NCBI GenBank assembly: GCA_016779605.1
Contig: JADHNH010000003.1
Location: 1 to 64,000 of the forward strand
DNA: 64,000 nt
Reading direction: 5' to 3'
Origin: Nevskia sp.
Lineage (GTDB): Bacteria; Pseudomonadota; Gammaproteobacteria; Nevskiales; Nevskiaceae
Shown: positions 1-10,138 of the stretch, piece after piece
How the letters are laid out: every line of letters starts with the position of its first letter
Numbering within the stretch: position 1 is the first letter of the stretch
The notes under the pieces: generated by a model
What the model was told of the DNA's origin: nothing
Database searches by the model: none
What the model saw: only the letters and a program-made list of their open reading frames with translations
Program-made: the position numbers and the translations under genes

Positions 1-458
1 ATTCGCGACGAAGACTCACGGTACTCACCTCCTCCCAGGGCATCCATCAACTCCCGTGCTGGCCACCAATCCCCAGCTTCGGGTGTTACCCATGTCTTGG
101 TACAGGTGTTACCTATGTCCTCGGTCTATACAGTCGACACAAGAGAAGTAACCCGCCCAGCATAGGGCGGAACAAAAGGCCGGAAGTTCGGGAAAGCGTG
201 TCTCGTCTCACACCTGACGAAGTTTCAAGGCGATACCCGCGATGATTGAAGCAACGCGGTATCAGAAAGTTACCCCTCCCCTCAATCCCCTCCCTCAAGG
301 GGAGGGGAAGAAAGCCAATGGCGGGCGCGGCCCATCCTGACGGAGGGGGCCTGCGCCGTCCGAAACGACGCGGCACTAGGGAAGCCACCCCTACCCCTTG
401 ATCCCGTCCCGCACGGGAGGGGAGAAAAGCAACCGGCGCGCTGCAGGCGGGACCGCGG
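1..458. other. Gene-poor left edge with IS-end-like tandem repeats and GC palindromes
   Basis: I see no credible gene here. Two direct copies of GGTGTTACC(C/T)ATGTC lie at 82-96 and 105-119, with a 23-base period, followed by CCTCGGTCTATACA. Tandem motifs of this style occur at the ends of IS481/IS21-like elements, so this may be the scar or outer edge of an insertion sequence whose body lies left of the window. Further right is a GC palindrome (CCCCTCCCC at 273-281 pairing with GGGGAGGGG at 299-307) and a weaker related C-rich/G-rich block at about 390-426, which resemble intergenic REP-type repeats. Short reading frames across this region have no recognisable domain. Confidence 0.35.
273..307. 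repeat. GC-rich inverted repeat
   Basis: A perfect 9-base stem (CCCCTCCCC / GGGGAGGGG) with a 17-base spacer. A looser variant of the same C-rich/G-rich pattern follows at about 390-426, next to the stop codon of the DUF962 gene at 459. The pattern fits an intergenic REP-like unit or a weak transcription terminator for leftward transcription. Confidence 0.4.
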
Positions 459-773
459 TTAAATGGGCACCTTCCCCATCCAGATATCCTTGTACATCAC
501 GAAATCCCCCATCAAGCTGTACAGCGGATAGCGGAACGTCGCCGGCCGGTTCTTCTCGAAGAAGAAATGGCCGACCCAGGCCAATCCATACCCCGCCACC
601 GGCATCAGCCACAGCCAGGCGAAGTGCCGCGTGGCCACCGCCAGCGCGGCGGCCAGCAGCACCAGGCTGGTGCCGGCGAAGTGCAGCCGGCGGCAGGTGC
701 GGTCGGCGTGCTCGCCGAGGTAGAACGGGTAGAACTCGCGGAACGATCCGAAGGTTTTCGCTGCGGCGGCCAT
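459..773 (-). CDS. DUF962 / Mpo1-like membrane protein
   Basis: A 104-residue protein with the DUF962 (Mpo1-like) pattern: an N-terminal FYPFYLGEHADRTCRRLHFAGT segment with spaced histidines, one or two hydrophobic helices (about 31-60), then GHFFFEKNRPATF near residues 68-80. In yeast, Mpo1 is an Fe(II)-dependent dioxygenase acting in alpha-oxidation of 2-hydroxy fatty acids in the ER membrane. The histidines that hold the iron are present here, but bacterial members are largely uncharacterised. The family is clear. The enzymatic activity is inference. It is the last gene of a leftward group with the M14 amidase and dsbA. Confidence 0.8.
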   Translation of the reverse strand: MAAAAKTFGSFREFYPFYLGEHADRTCRRLHFAGTSLVLLAAALAVATRHFAWLWLMPVAGYGLAWVGHFFFEKNRPATFRYPLYSLMGDFVMYKDIWMGKVPI

Positions 774-830
774 GTCGGCTCTCCCGGCAAATCGGCTGGA
801 CTTGAGCAGCCTATAACAGAATCGTCCGCC

Positions 831-1592
831 TCAGCCCGGCTTGCGCAAGGCCGTGTCGATCCAGTCGATGAGGTCGTCGAGGATGCGCGCGGACTGGTCC
901 GCCGAAGGCGTGTGGCGGGCGGTGGGCAGCTCCAGGGTGATCACCGGCAGCTTGAGGAAGTCGCCGCCGTAGTCGCCCAGCGAGCCGGGATAGGAGCCCA
1001 GCGGCTGCAGGCGCAGGTAGCCGAGCTTGACCGGTGGGTTGTACGGGCCGTCGAAGTCCAGCACGTTGAGCGGCGCATGCACCGAGACGATGGCGTCGGG
1101 GCGGAAGCTGCGGATCTGCTCCAGCACCCAGCGCGTTTCCGGCTCGGAGGCCGCCTTCGGGCCGGGATAGCGCCGCGGGTCGTGGCCGGTGCGGGCGGAC
1201 CAGAACTTGAGCGCGCGCGCTTCCCAGTCCGGCGCCGGGAAGTTGCGGTTCAGGTCCACGCCGTTGGCGTTCATGCGCCGCGCCGGCTGGGCCATCAGGC
1301 CGTCAGGGTTGACGCAGGGCAGCACGCGCCACTGGTAGGGCTGGAAGCGGTCGTTCTTGAGGCGCTCGATCCACTGGAACGCAACCACCACGGCGGAGAA
1401 CTCGTCGCCATGGATGCCGCCGAGCACCAGCACGCGGTGCGGCTCGCCGGACGCGCGGCGCGGCGCGAAATCGCGGTACAGCAGCGGCCGGCCCTGTGCG
1501 CTGGCCGCGGCCTGGGCCAAGCCGGCGAGCCGGCATTGCTCGGCGTCGAACCCGCTGATGCGCCGGGCCAGCTCGGCGCAGGCCGAAACCAC
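831..1592 (-). CDS. M14-family zinc carboxypeptidase / murein peptide amidase-like
   Basis: 253 residues from the first usable start, a GTG. It contains the M14 zinc site GGIHGDEFS (His and Glu ligands), the substrate-binding stretch NPDGLMAQPARRMNANGVDLNRNFP, and a later VSVHAP histidine. This best fits the MpaA-like amidases that cleave between D-Glu and diaminopimelate in murein peptides, although succinylglutamate desuccinylase/AstE-like enzymes share the fold. The frame stays open upstream of the GTG and would encode an Ala-rich, signal-peptide-like stretch (IVARFAACAALAAAGGSAQA) reaching into the 3' end of dsbA, but no ATG, GTG or TTG precedes it. The true start, and whether the protein is exported, are therefore unclear. 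Confidence 0.75.
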   Translation of the reverse strand: MVSACAELARRISGFDAEQCRLAGLAQAAASAQGRPLLYRDFAPRRASGEPHRVLVLGGIHGDEFSAVVVAFQWIERLKNDRFQPYQWRVLPCVNPDGLMAQPARRMNANGVDLNRNFPAPDWEARALKFWSARTGHDPRRYPGPKAASEPETRWVLEQIRSFRPDAIVSVHAPLNVLDFDGPYNPPVKLGYLRLQPLGSYPGSLGDYGGDFLKLPVITLELPTARHTPSADQSARILDDLIDWIDTALRKPG

Positions 1593-1684
1593 CCGCTGCG
1601 AGCCGGCCGCCGCGTCGCCCGCCTGCGCGCTGCCGCCCGCCGCCGCCAGCGCGGCGCAGGCCGCGAACCGCGCGACGATGGCGG

Positions 1685-2347
1685 CTAGGCTTTGCGTTCT
1701 TTGCGGACCTTGTCGACCAGGAAATCGACGATCTTCAGCAGGTCGTCCGGCGCGCCGACCACCACGTATTTTCCGCCGACGACGATGCTGGGCACGCTCT
1801 GGATCTGGTAGGTGATGGACTCGTTGTCGGCCTGGCGCACGCCGGTGTCCACCACGAAGCTGCCGGCGGTGCCGTCGAAGTCGGCCGGCTTGACGCCGGC
1901 GGCGTCGGCGAAGATCTGCTTCACCTGGTCCAGCGAGGTGATGTACTGCTGGTGCACGTGGATCGCCTCGAACAGCGGACGGTGCACCTTGTCGCCCACG
2001 CCCAGGGCCTGGCCGATGTAGAACGCCTGCTCGAGGATCTTGCCGTCGTCGCGGCCCAGGCTGTTGGGCACGCGCTTGAAGCTGACGTCAGCCGGCAGGT
2101 GCTTGCGCCATTCCTCGATCGACGGGTCGGCGTGGAAGCAATGCGGGCAGCAGTAGCAGAAGAACTCCTCGATCTCGATCTTCTTGGGATCGGCCGGGGC
2201 CTGCGGCTGCGCCACCAGGTTGTACTGCTGGCCCAGCGTGTAGTTCGGCGCGCTGCCGGCCGAGCAGGCGGCGGCGAACGCCGCGAAGAACACGAACAGC
2301 GCGGGCTTCAGCAGGGCCGAAGCCAGGCGATGCGGGCGTTGCGTCAT
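1685..2347 (-). CDS. dsbA: Thiol:disulfide interchange protein DsbA
   Basis: 220 residues. A leader of about 27 residues ends at Cys28 in AFAAACSAG, a weak lipobox, so the protein may be a lipoprotein rather than soluble. The thioredoxin-fold active site CPHC is at 67-70, and the cis-Pro loop SVPSIVV lies near the C-terminus. Two further cysteines (64 and 66) immediately precede the active site (CYCCPHC), which is unusual. DsbA introduces disulfides into periplasmic proteins and is reoxidised by DsbB. The ATG at 2347 was chosen because it starts the hydrophobic leader. An upstream ATG at 2428 would add 27 basic residues overlapping the cytochrome gene. It follows the cytochrome c4 gene by 16 bases. 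Confidence 0.9.
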   Translation of the reverse strand: MTQRPHRLASALLKPALFVFFAAFAAACSAGSAPNYTLGQQYNLVAQPQAPADPKKIEIEEFFCYCCPHCFHADPSIEEWRKHLPADVSFKRVPNSLGRDDGKILEQAFYIGQALGVGDKVHRPLFEAIHVHQQYITSLDQVKQIFADAAGVKPADFDGTAGSFVVDTGVRQADNESITYQIQSVPSIVVGGKYVVVGAPDDLLKIVDFLVDKVRKERKA

Positions 2348-2363
2348 CGAGCCGCGCCTTTGG

Positions 2364-3053
2364 TTACTGGAGACCGGAAACGTAAGACGCCAGCGCCTGG
2401 ATTTCGTTCTCTTTGAGCTTGGCGGCAATGGCGGACATCATCAGGCCCTTGCCGGCGCCGCCGCGGTCGCAATTCTTCAGCTCGCTGGCGGCGCAGCTGG
2501 CGTAGGCGTGGAGCTGGTTGGCGGAGTAGCCGGAATTCTGCCCGCCGATGCGCGGGAACTGCGCAGCGCCGTTGCCCGCCCCGGTGGGGCCATGGCAGCC
2601 GGCGCAGGCCGGCAGGCCGCGGGCGGAGTCGCCGGCTCGATAAATCGACTGTGCGACGGCGACCGAATCGGGGCTGGCCACGCCCGGCACCGGCTTCTGC
2701 GAAGCGAAGAAGGCGGCGAGGTCGCGCATGTCCTGCTCGTGGTTGGGCAGGCCCATGGCCTGGGCGAACATGACCGGGTTCTTGCGCGCCACGCACTTGT
2801 CGGTGGTGCAGGTGAACTCGCCGAGCTGCTCCAGGATATAGGCCGAATGCTGGCCTGCCAGCTTGGGCCACTGCGGGTTGATGGCGCCGTTGCCGCCCGG
2901 CCCGTGGCAGGCGAAACAGGCCGCCGCCTTGGTCGCACCGGCCGTGGCGTCGCCCTGCACGAGGGCGTCCTTGCCGGACGAGGCCGGCGCGGCCTCCTGT
3001 GCCAGGGCAAGAACCGGCGCACAAAGGACCAGGGCGAGCAGGACGCGCGTCAT
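2364..3053 (-). CDS. Di-haem cytochrome c4
   Basis: 229 residues with a Sec signal peptide (about 1-18, cleavage near ALAQ) and two class-I cytochrome c domains, each with one haem site: CFACH at 46-50 and CAGCH at 150-154. Distal methionine candidates are in KNPVMFAQAM and GKGLMMSAIA. Cytochromes c4 carry electrons from the bc1 complex to terminal oxidases in the periplasm. Start at ATG 3053 is supported by GGAG about 9 bases upstream. The gene precedes dsbA, a common arrangement since both act on periplasmic redox and cytochrome maturation. It is divergent from engB. Confidence 0.93.
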   Translation of the reverse strand: MTRVLLALVLCAPVLALAQEAAPASSGKDALVQGDATAGATKAAACFACHGPGGNGAINPQWPKLAGQHSAYILEQLGEFTCTTDKCVARKNPVMFAQAMGLPNHEQDMRDLAAFFASQKPVPGVASPDSVAVAQSIYRAGDSARGLPACAGCHGPTGAGNGAAQFPRIGGQNSGYSANQLHAYASCAASELKNCDRGGAGKGLMMSAIAAKLKENEIQALASYVSGLQ

Positions 3054-3226
3054 TGAAAAGGACTCCACAAGGCGTAGCGCGCGTCTTCGAATGTGGCGCG
3101 CCGGTATTCGGGGCGAAATATTACACCATGCCCGCCGGCTTGTGCCTTATTGCAGGCGCGCGCCGGGCGCGCCCGACTCGTGGCGGTACCGTGCCTGTAC
3201 ACTGTCCAGCCGTGGACAAGACCGGC

Positions 3227-3889
3227 ATGCAAGCTCCCAACCCGTTCGCCGGCACCCGCTTCCTGCTGTCGGCGGCGCAGCTCACCCAGCTGCCTGCAGA
3301 CACCCTGCCGGAGGTGGCCTTCGTCGGCCGCTCCAACGCCGGCAAGTCCAGCGCGCTCAACCTGATCTGCGCGCACAAGCAGCTCGCCCGCGTCAGCAAG
3401 ACGCCCGGCCGCACGCAGCTCATCAACCTGTTCGGAGTGCCCCTGGAGCGCGCCGCCGCGGGAGACACGCCCGACGCCATCGCCGGCCGCCTGGTGGACC
3501 TGCCCGGCTACGGCTTTGCCGACGTGCCGCAGGCGGTGCGGCGCAACTGGGGGCTGCTGGTCGGGGGCTATGTCGAGAAGCGCGCAAACCTGCGCGGGCT
3601 GATCGTGCTGATGGATATCCGCCACCCGCTGACGGACCTGGACTGGCAGATGCTGCGCTGGAGCGGCGCGCGCAACCTGCCCTGCCACGTGCTGCTGACC
3701 AAGGACGACAAGCTCGGCCACGGCGCCGCCCAGGCGGCGCTGCTGGGCGTGCGCGCACAGCTCCGCGAAGCCGGGTCGGCGGTCACCGTGCAGCGCTTTT
3801 CCGCCCACACGCGCGCCGGCGCCGACCATGCGCGCGCGGTGGTGGCCGGCTGGCTGGGGCTTGCCGGAGTGCCGGCATCCGCCGGCTGA
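3227..3889 (+). CDS. engB: Ribosome biogenesis GTP-binding protein EngB (YihA/YsxC)
   Basis: 220 residues of the TrmE-Era-EngA-EngB-Septin-like GTPase family. G1 is GRSNAGKSSALN, the G2-region Thr is in KTPGRTQ, G3 is DLPGYGFADV and G4 is LLTKDDKL. EngB helps late assembly of the 50S subunit. The ATG at 3227 puts about 12 residues before the conserved FxxS/A segment, as usual for the family. An in-frame GTG at 3212 is possible. The gene converges on polA, and the 361-base gap between them holds a candidate sRNA on the minus strand, the same synteny as Spot 42 and ErsA. Confidence 0.93.
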   Translation: MQAPNPFAGTRFLLSAAQLTQLPADTLPEVAFVGRSNAGKSSALNLICAHKQLARVSKTPGRTQLINLFGVPLERAAAGDTPDAIAGRLVDLPGYGFADVPQAVRRNWGLLVGGYVEKRANLRGLIVLMDIRHPLTDLDWQMLRWSGARNLPCHVLLTKDDKLGHGAAQAALLGVRAQLREAGSAVTVQRFSAHTRAGADHARAVVAGWLGLAGVPASAG

Positions 3890-3937
3890 CGGGCGCCCGC
3901 GCGAGCGCGGGGATTTCCGTGTAGATTGGCGTGAGGC

Positions 3938-3975
3938 AAAAAAATGCCCGGCAGGTCGGGGGAACCTACCGGGCA
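3938..3975 (-). terminator. Rho-independent terminator
   Basis: A 12-base stem with one mismatch (3964-3975 with 3945-3956), a 7-base loop, then seven T on the minus strand. It ends the candidate sRNA and would also stop read-through from polA. It lies about 50 bases beyond the engB stop codon. Confidence 0.8.
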
Positions 3976-4051
3976 ACGAGCTCCGGCTTGGGGGTGCCGG
4001 AATATCCGCCCAGGGAGTGAAGGCGGAGAACGGGAAAGGGAGTCACCGTTC
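3938..4051 (-). ncRNA. Candidate ErsA-like sRNA between polA and engB
   Basis: Read leftward, transcription would begin about 6-8 bases after a sigma-E-type promoter (4058-4085) and stop at a Rho-independent terminator: stem TGCCCGG(T)AGGT / ACCTGCCGGGCA (3975-3945, one mismatch, 7-base loop) followed by seven Ts (3944-3938). That gives about 114 nt. An internal 6-bp hairpin (4001-3982) exposes an 8-base loop ACCCCCAA, a C-rich patch suited to pairing with Shine-Dalgarno sequences. Known context: Pseudomonas ErsA and enterobacterial Spot 42 lie in this same polA-engB gap and run in the polA direction, and ErsA depends on the AlgU sigma factor. No conserved ORF occupies the interval. The sequence identity to ErsA was not tested. 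Confidence 0.65.
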
Positions 4052-4057
4052 ACAGGG

Positions 4058-4085
4058 TTAGAGCGGGGCGTGCGCCGAAAAGTTC
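4058..4085 (-). promoter_or_regulatory. Sigma-E (RpoE/AlgU)-type promoter
   Basis: On the minus strand, GAACTT (4085-4080), 17 bases, then TCTAA (4062-4058), an exact match to the extracytoplasmic stress consensus GAACTT-N16/17-TCTRA. It is correctly placed to start the candidate sRNA that ends at 3938. A second GAACTT occurs 23 bases upstream but lacks a matching -10 element. Confidence 0.65.
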
Positions 4086-4251
4086 AACGCGAATCCGGGG
4101 AAGTTCTGCTGCAGCGCGCAAAAAGTGCGGAATCTTTACCTAACGCACTGATTTATAAGAATTTAAAATTTTGCCGCGGTGCGGCACAAAAACACTGCGG
4201 CGGTGGCCGGCTGGGTTCCACTAAGCCTTTATTTCCACGGCATTTCTGCGG

Positions 4252-7029
<2,778 letters not shown>

Positions 7030-7132
7030 GGCCGGCGCTCCGCGCCGGCGGGAATTGGCAATCGGCAGACGGGAATCGCAAAGGCACTTGCCGGTGCGGC
7101 GTACAGATTGCGATCCTTCGCCCCCGGTCTTC

Positions 7133-7164
7133 GACGATTCCCCATTCCCGACTCCCTATTCCCG
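7133..7164. repeat. Short G/A-rich microrepeat run
   Basis: On the minus strand this stretch is a series of GGGAAT/GGGAGT units, between lysA and polA. A related run of TTCGGGA units occurs at 62199-62225. These imperfect heptad-like runs seem to be a recurring spacer type in this genome. Function unknown. The rest of the 139-base gap shows nothing else clear. Confidence 0.4.
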
Positions 7165-7168
7165 GCCG

Positions 7169-8425
7169 TCATGGCAACAGGCTTTCGCCGCGCCAGAGGT
7201 CGTCCAGCGTTTCGCGCGCGCGCACCAGGTGCATCGCCGAACCGTCCACCAGCACCTCGGCGGCGCGCACGCGGGAGTTGTAGTTGGAGCTCATGACGAA
7301 ACCATAGGCGCCGGCGGTGCGGATCGCCAGGCAGTCGCCTTCCTCCAGCGCCAGCGCGCGCGCGCGCGCCAGCCAGTCGCCGGTTTCGCACACCGGGCCG
7401 ACGATGTCCCACACGCGCGCAGCGCGGTCGGTGCGCGGCCGCAGCGGCAGCACCGCGTGCCAGGCGTCGTAGAACGCCGGCCGGATGAGGTCGTTCATGG
7501 CGGCGTCGACGATCGCGAAGTTCTTGCCGTCGCCGTCGGGCGCCGGCTTGAGCAGCTCCACCCGCGTCAGCAGCACGCCGGCGTTGCCGGCGATGGCGCG
7601 GCCGGGCTCGGCGAACACGGTCAGGCCGCGCCCGTCCAGGCGCGTGCGCAGCGCGCCGGCCCACTGCGCCGGCGCGGGCGGCTGCTCGTCGTGGTAGCGC
7701 ACGCCCAGGCCGCCGCCGACGTCGATATGGTGCAGTTTCAGGCCTTGCGCCTCCAGGCGCCCGACCAGGGCCAGCACGCGGTCCAGCGCATCCAGGAACG
7801 GCTCCAGTTCGCACAGCTGCGAGCCGATGTGGCTGGCCACGCCGTGCACCTCGATGCCGGGCAGGGTGCGCGCCAGCCCGTAGAGGCGCTCGGCCTGGAC
7901 GACGTCGACACCGAACTTGTTCTCCTTCAGGCCGGTGGAGATGTAGGGATGGGTGCGCGCGTCGACGTCCGGGTTGACCCGCAGGGCGATGCGCGCGCGC
8001 CGCCGGCGCGCGGCGGCGATGCGATCCAGGCGCAGCAGCTCGGCCTCGGACTCGACGTTGAAGCAGGCGATGCCGGCGTCGAGTGCGCGCTCGATCTCCG
8101 GGCCGCTCTTGCCGACGCCGGAGAACACCACCTTGGCCGGGTCGCCGCCGGCGCGCAGCACCCGCGCCAGCTCGCCGCCGGAGACGATGTCGAAGCCGGC
8201 GCCGAGCCGCGCCAGCACCTGCAGCACGGCGAGGTTGGAGTTGGCTTTCACCGCGTAGCAGATACCGTGGTCGATGCCGGCCAGGGCATCGTCGAAGGCA
8301 CGGTAGTGGCGGCTCAGCGTGGCGCGCGAATAGACGTAGGTCGGCGTGCCGAAGCGCGCCGCGATGGCCGCCAGCGGGACGTCTTCGGCGAACAGCTCGC
8401 CGTTTCTCTCGTTGAAATGGTCCAT
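7169..8425 (-). CDS. lysA: Diaminopimelate decarboxylase
   Basis: 418 residues, a fold-type III PLP enzyme converting meso-diaminopimelate to L-lysine in the last step of lysine synthesis. The PLP lysine is K60 (CYAVKANSN). VNPDVDARTHPYISTGLKENKFGV, the HIGSQL histidine, the glycine-rich DVGGGLG phosphate-binding loop and the C-terminal GPVCETGD cysteine/glutamate and GAYGFVMSSNYN segments all match LysA. The ATG at 8425 starts a typical N-terminus (FAEDVPLAAIAARFGTPTYVYS). The longer frame upstream overlaps lptM and lacks homology. It is a stand-alone enzyme, not fused to an aspartate kinase as in some xanthomonads. Downstream of lptM by 64 bases. Confidence 0.95.
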   Translation of the reverse strand: MDHFNERNGELFAEDVPLAAIAARFGTPTYVYSRATLSRHYRAFDDALAGIDHGICYAVKANSNLAVLQVLARLGAGFDIVSGGELARVLRAGGDPAKVVFSGVGKSGPEIERALDAGIACFNVESEAELLRLDRIAAARRRRARIALRVNPDVDARTHPYISTGLKENKFGVDVVQAERLYGLARTLPGIEVHGVASHIGSQLCELEPFLDALDRVLALVGRLEAQGLKLHHIDVGGGLGVRYHDEQPPAPAQWAGALRTRLDGRGLTVFAEPGRAIAGNAGVLLTRVELLKPAPDGDGKNFAIVDAAMNDLIRPAFYDAWHAVLPLRPRTDRAARVWDIVGPVCETGDWLARARALALEEGDCLAIRTAGAYGFVMSSNYNSRVRAAEVLVDGSAMHLVRARETLDDLWRGESLLP

Positions 8426-8489
8426 CGATGCGTCGGGCGGATGCAGGTGAGGAGGTGCCGCCCGGCGGTGCGGCGGCACCGGCGGCGGA

Positions 8490-8654
8490 TCAGTTGCCGG
8501 GTGCGGCGCCGGGCGTGGCGGACGGCAGCGGCTTGCGCTGCTCTTTCTTGGCGGCATCGTCCTTGGCCGCCTGCTGGTCGGGCAGGTACAGCGCGCCGCC
8601 CTGGCCGCAGGCGGCGAGCGCCGCCAGCACCAGGGCCAGGCAGGCCGTGCGCAT
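8490..8654 (-). CDS. lptM: LPS translocon maturation lipoprotein LptM (YifL/LppL)
   Basis: A 54-residue lipoprotein with a short leader ending in LAAC, followed by the family signature CGQGGALYLP and a hydrophilic tail rich in Lys, Asp and Pro. LptM binds the LptD/E outer-membrane LPS translocon and aids its disulfide maturation. Placement directly upstream of lysA is the standard lppL-lysA order in many gammaproteobacteria. An in-frame ATG at 8675 would add seven residues. The ATG at 8654 gives the more typical leader. No strong ribosome binding site is visible for either. Confidence 0.85.
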   Translation of the reverse strand: MRTACLALVLAALAACGQGGALYLPDQQAAKDDAAKKEQRKPLPSATPGAAPGN

Positions 8655-8773
8655 CGCTTGGACGGGACTGATCATTGCGTGCCAGTTTAGCAGCGCCGGT
8701 TGCCGCACGCGGGCCGCGCCCGCACAATCCGGCCATCCCACCCCACAGCGGCGGCCGTTGCCGCGGACACCTG

Positions 8774-9448
8774 ATGAGACTGATCGAAGCGGACGACGCG
8801 GTGCGCCTGGAGCCGGATCAACCGGCCCAGGCCGCGGTGATCCTGCTGCACGGCCTGGGCGCCGACGGCCACGATTTCGTGCCGGTGGCCGAAGCGCTGG
8901 GGCTGCCGCAGTCCGGCCGGCTGCGCTTTGTTTTTCCGCACGCGCCGGTGCGGCGCATCACCCTCAACGGCGGCATGCGCATGCGCGGCTGGTACGACAT
9001 CTACAGCCTGGAACGCAACGGGCGGCAGGACCAGGAAGGGATCGCGCAGGCCGCCGCCATCGCGCAGTCGTTCATCGACGAGCAGGTCGGCGCCGGCGTG
9101 CCGCGCCAGCGCATCGTGCTGGCCGGCTTTTCGCAGGGCGGCGCGGTGGCGCTGCACGCCGGGCTGCGGCAGGAGCAGGCGCTGGCCGGCATCCTGGCGC
9201 TGTCGACCTACCTGCCGCTGCGCGCCTCACTGCCGGCCGAGCTGACCCCGGCCGGGCGGTCGACGCCGGTCCTGCAATGCCATGGCCGCTTCGACAGCGT
9301 GCTGCCGGTGGCCATGGGCAGCGAGGCGCGCGACTTCCTGCGCAGCATCGGCTGCGAGGTGCAGTGGCACGACTATCCGATGGACCACGAAGTGTGCGCC
9401 GAGGAGATCGCCGACATGGGCGCCTGGCTGGCGCCGCGGCTGGACTAG
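8774..9448 (+). CDS. Alpha/beta hydrolase, phospholipase/carboxylesterase family
   Basis: 224 residues of the short esterase family (YpfH/carboxylesterase 2-like). Oxyanion loop LLHGLGADGHDF, nucleophile Ser in GFSQGG, acid Asp in CHGRFDSVLP and catalytic His in YPMDHEVC. Such cytoplasmic enzymes hydrolyse short acyl esters and lysophospholipids, but the substrate here cannot be read from sequence. ATG 8774 starts just ahead of the first conserved strand. The frame is open further upstream but that part overlaps lptM on the other strand. Divergent from lptM and convergent, with a 3-base gap, on the amidotransferase gene. Confidence 0.9.
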   Translation: MRLIEADDAVRLEPDQPAQAAVILLHGLGADGHDFVPVAEALGLPQSGRLRFVFPHAPVRRITLNGGMRMRGWYDIYSLERNGRQDQEGIAQAAAIAQSFIDEQVGAGVPRQRIVLAGFSQGGAVALHAGLRQEQALAGILALSTYLPLRASLPAELTPAGRSTPVLQCHGRFDSVLPVAMGSEARDFLRSIGCEVQWHDYPMDHEVCAEEIADMGAWLAPRLD

Positions 9449-9451
9449 GCG

Positions 9452-10135
9452 CTAAGCCAAGAAGCGCTCCAGCACCTGCTCCATGAGGCGGTTGTTCTGC
9501 TCGAACAGCGCCGGCTGCGCCAGGATGTGCTCCGGCGCCTGCACGTAGGCGGCGGGCGCCGGCCGTTCGTGGCGGAACCATTCAACGGCATTGGCCGGCG
9601 TCACTTCCAGGTGGAACTGCAGCCCCAGCAGCTTGGGCCCGCAGGCGAACGCCTGCTGCGCGCAGGCCTCGCTTCCGGCCAGCCGTTCGGCGCCGGGCGG
9701 CAGCGCATAGGTGTCGCCGTGCCAGTGGAACGCGGTGAAGCGCTCGGGCAGCCCGGCCAGCAGCGGCGATTGCCGGCCGGCCGGCGTCAGTTGCACCTCG
9801 AACCAGCCGATTTCGCTGTGCGCGTTGCGGCGCACCGGGCCGCCCAGCGCATCGGCCAGCAGCTGGGCGCCCAGGCACACGCCGAGCACGCGGCGGCCGG
9901 CCGCCGCGGCGGCGCCGATCAGGCGCTTTTCGGCCGGCAGCCAGGGATGTGCGTCATGCTCGTAGATGTTCATCGGCCCGCCCATCACCACCAGCGCGTC
10001 GAAGTCGTCCAGCAGCGGCGGCGGCTCGCCGGCGTACAGCCGGCTGCCGCGCACGGCGTGGCCGCGCCGCGCCAGCCACGGCCCGATGACGCCAAGGTCT
10101 TCGAAGTCGGCGTGCTGCAGCCAGTGCACCCGCAC
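9452..10135 (-). CDS. Class I glutamine amidotransferase-like protein
   Basis: 227 residues of the GATase1 fold found as stand-alone proteins (GuaA-N-like). The nucleophile Cys is in GVCLGAQL, and the His/Glu pair of the triad is in LQFHLEVTP. VVMGGPMNIYEHDAHPWL is the usual N-terminal signature of this subgroup. No synthase domain is attached, so the acceptor of the ammonia, or a peptidase-like alternative role, is unknown. The start is a GTG three bases after the msrB stop with AAGG 8 bases upstream, so it is probably translated from the msrB message. Confidence 0.85.
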   Translation of the reverse strand: MRVHWLQHADFEDLGVIGPWLARRGHAVRGSRLYAGEPPPLLDDFDALVVMGGPMNIYEHDAHPWLPAEKRLIGAAAAAGRRVLGVCLGAQLLADALGGPVRRNAHSEIGWFEVQLTPAGRQSPLLAGLPERFTAFHWHGDTYALPPGAERLAGSEACAQQAFACGPKLLGLQFHLEVTPANAVEWFRHERPAPAAYVQAPEHILAQPALFEQNNRLMEQVLERFLA

Positions 10136-10138
10136 CGC

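Noticed and set aside
82-119. CRISPR-like repeats
   Set aside because: Only two units with an 8-base gap. No spacer-repeat array and no cas genes in the window.
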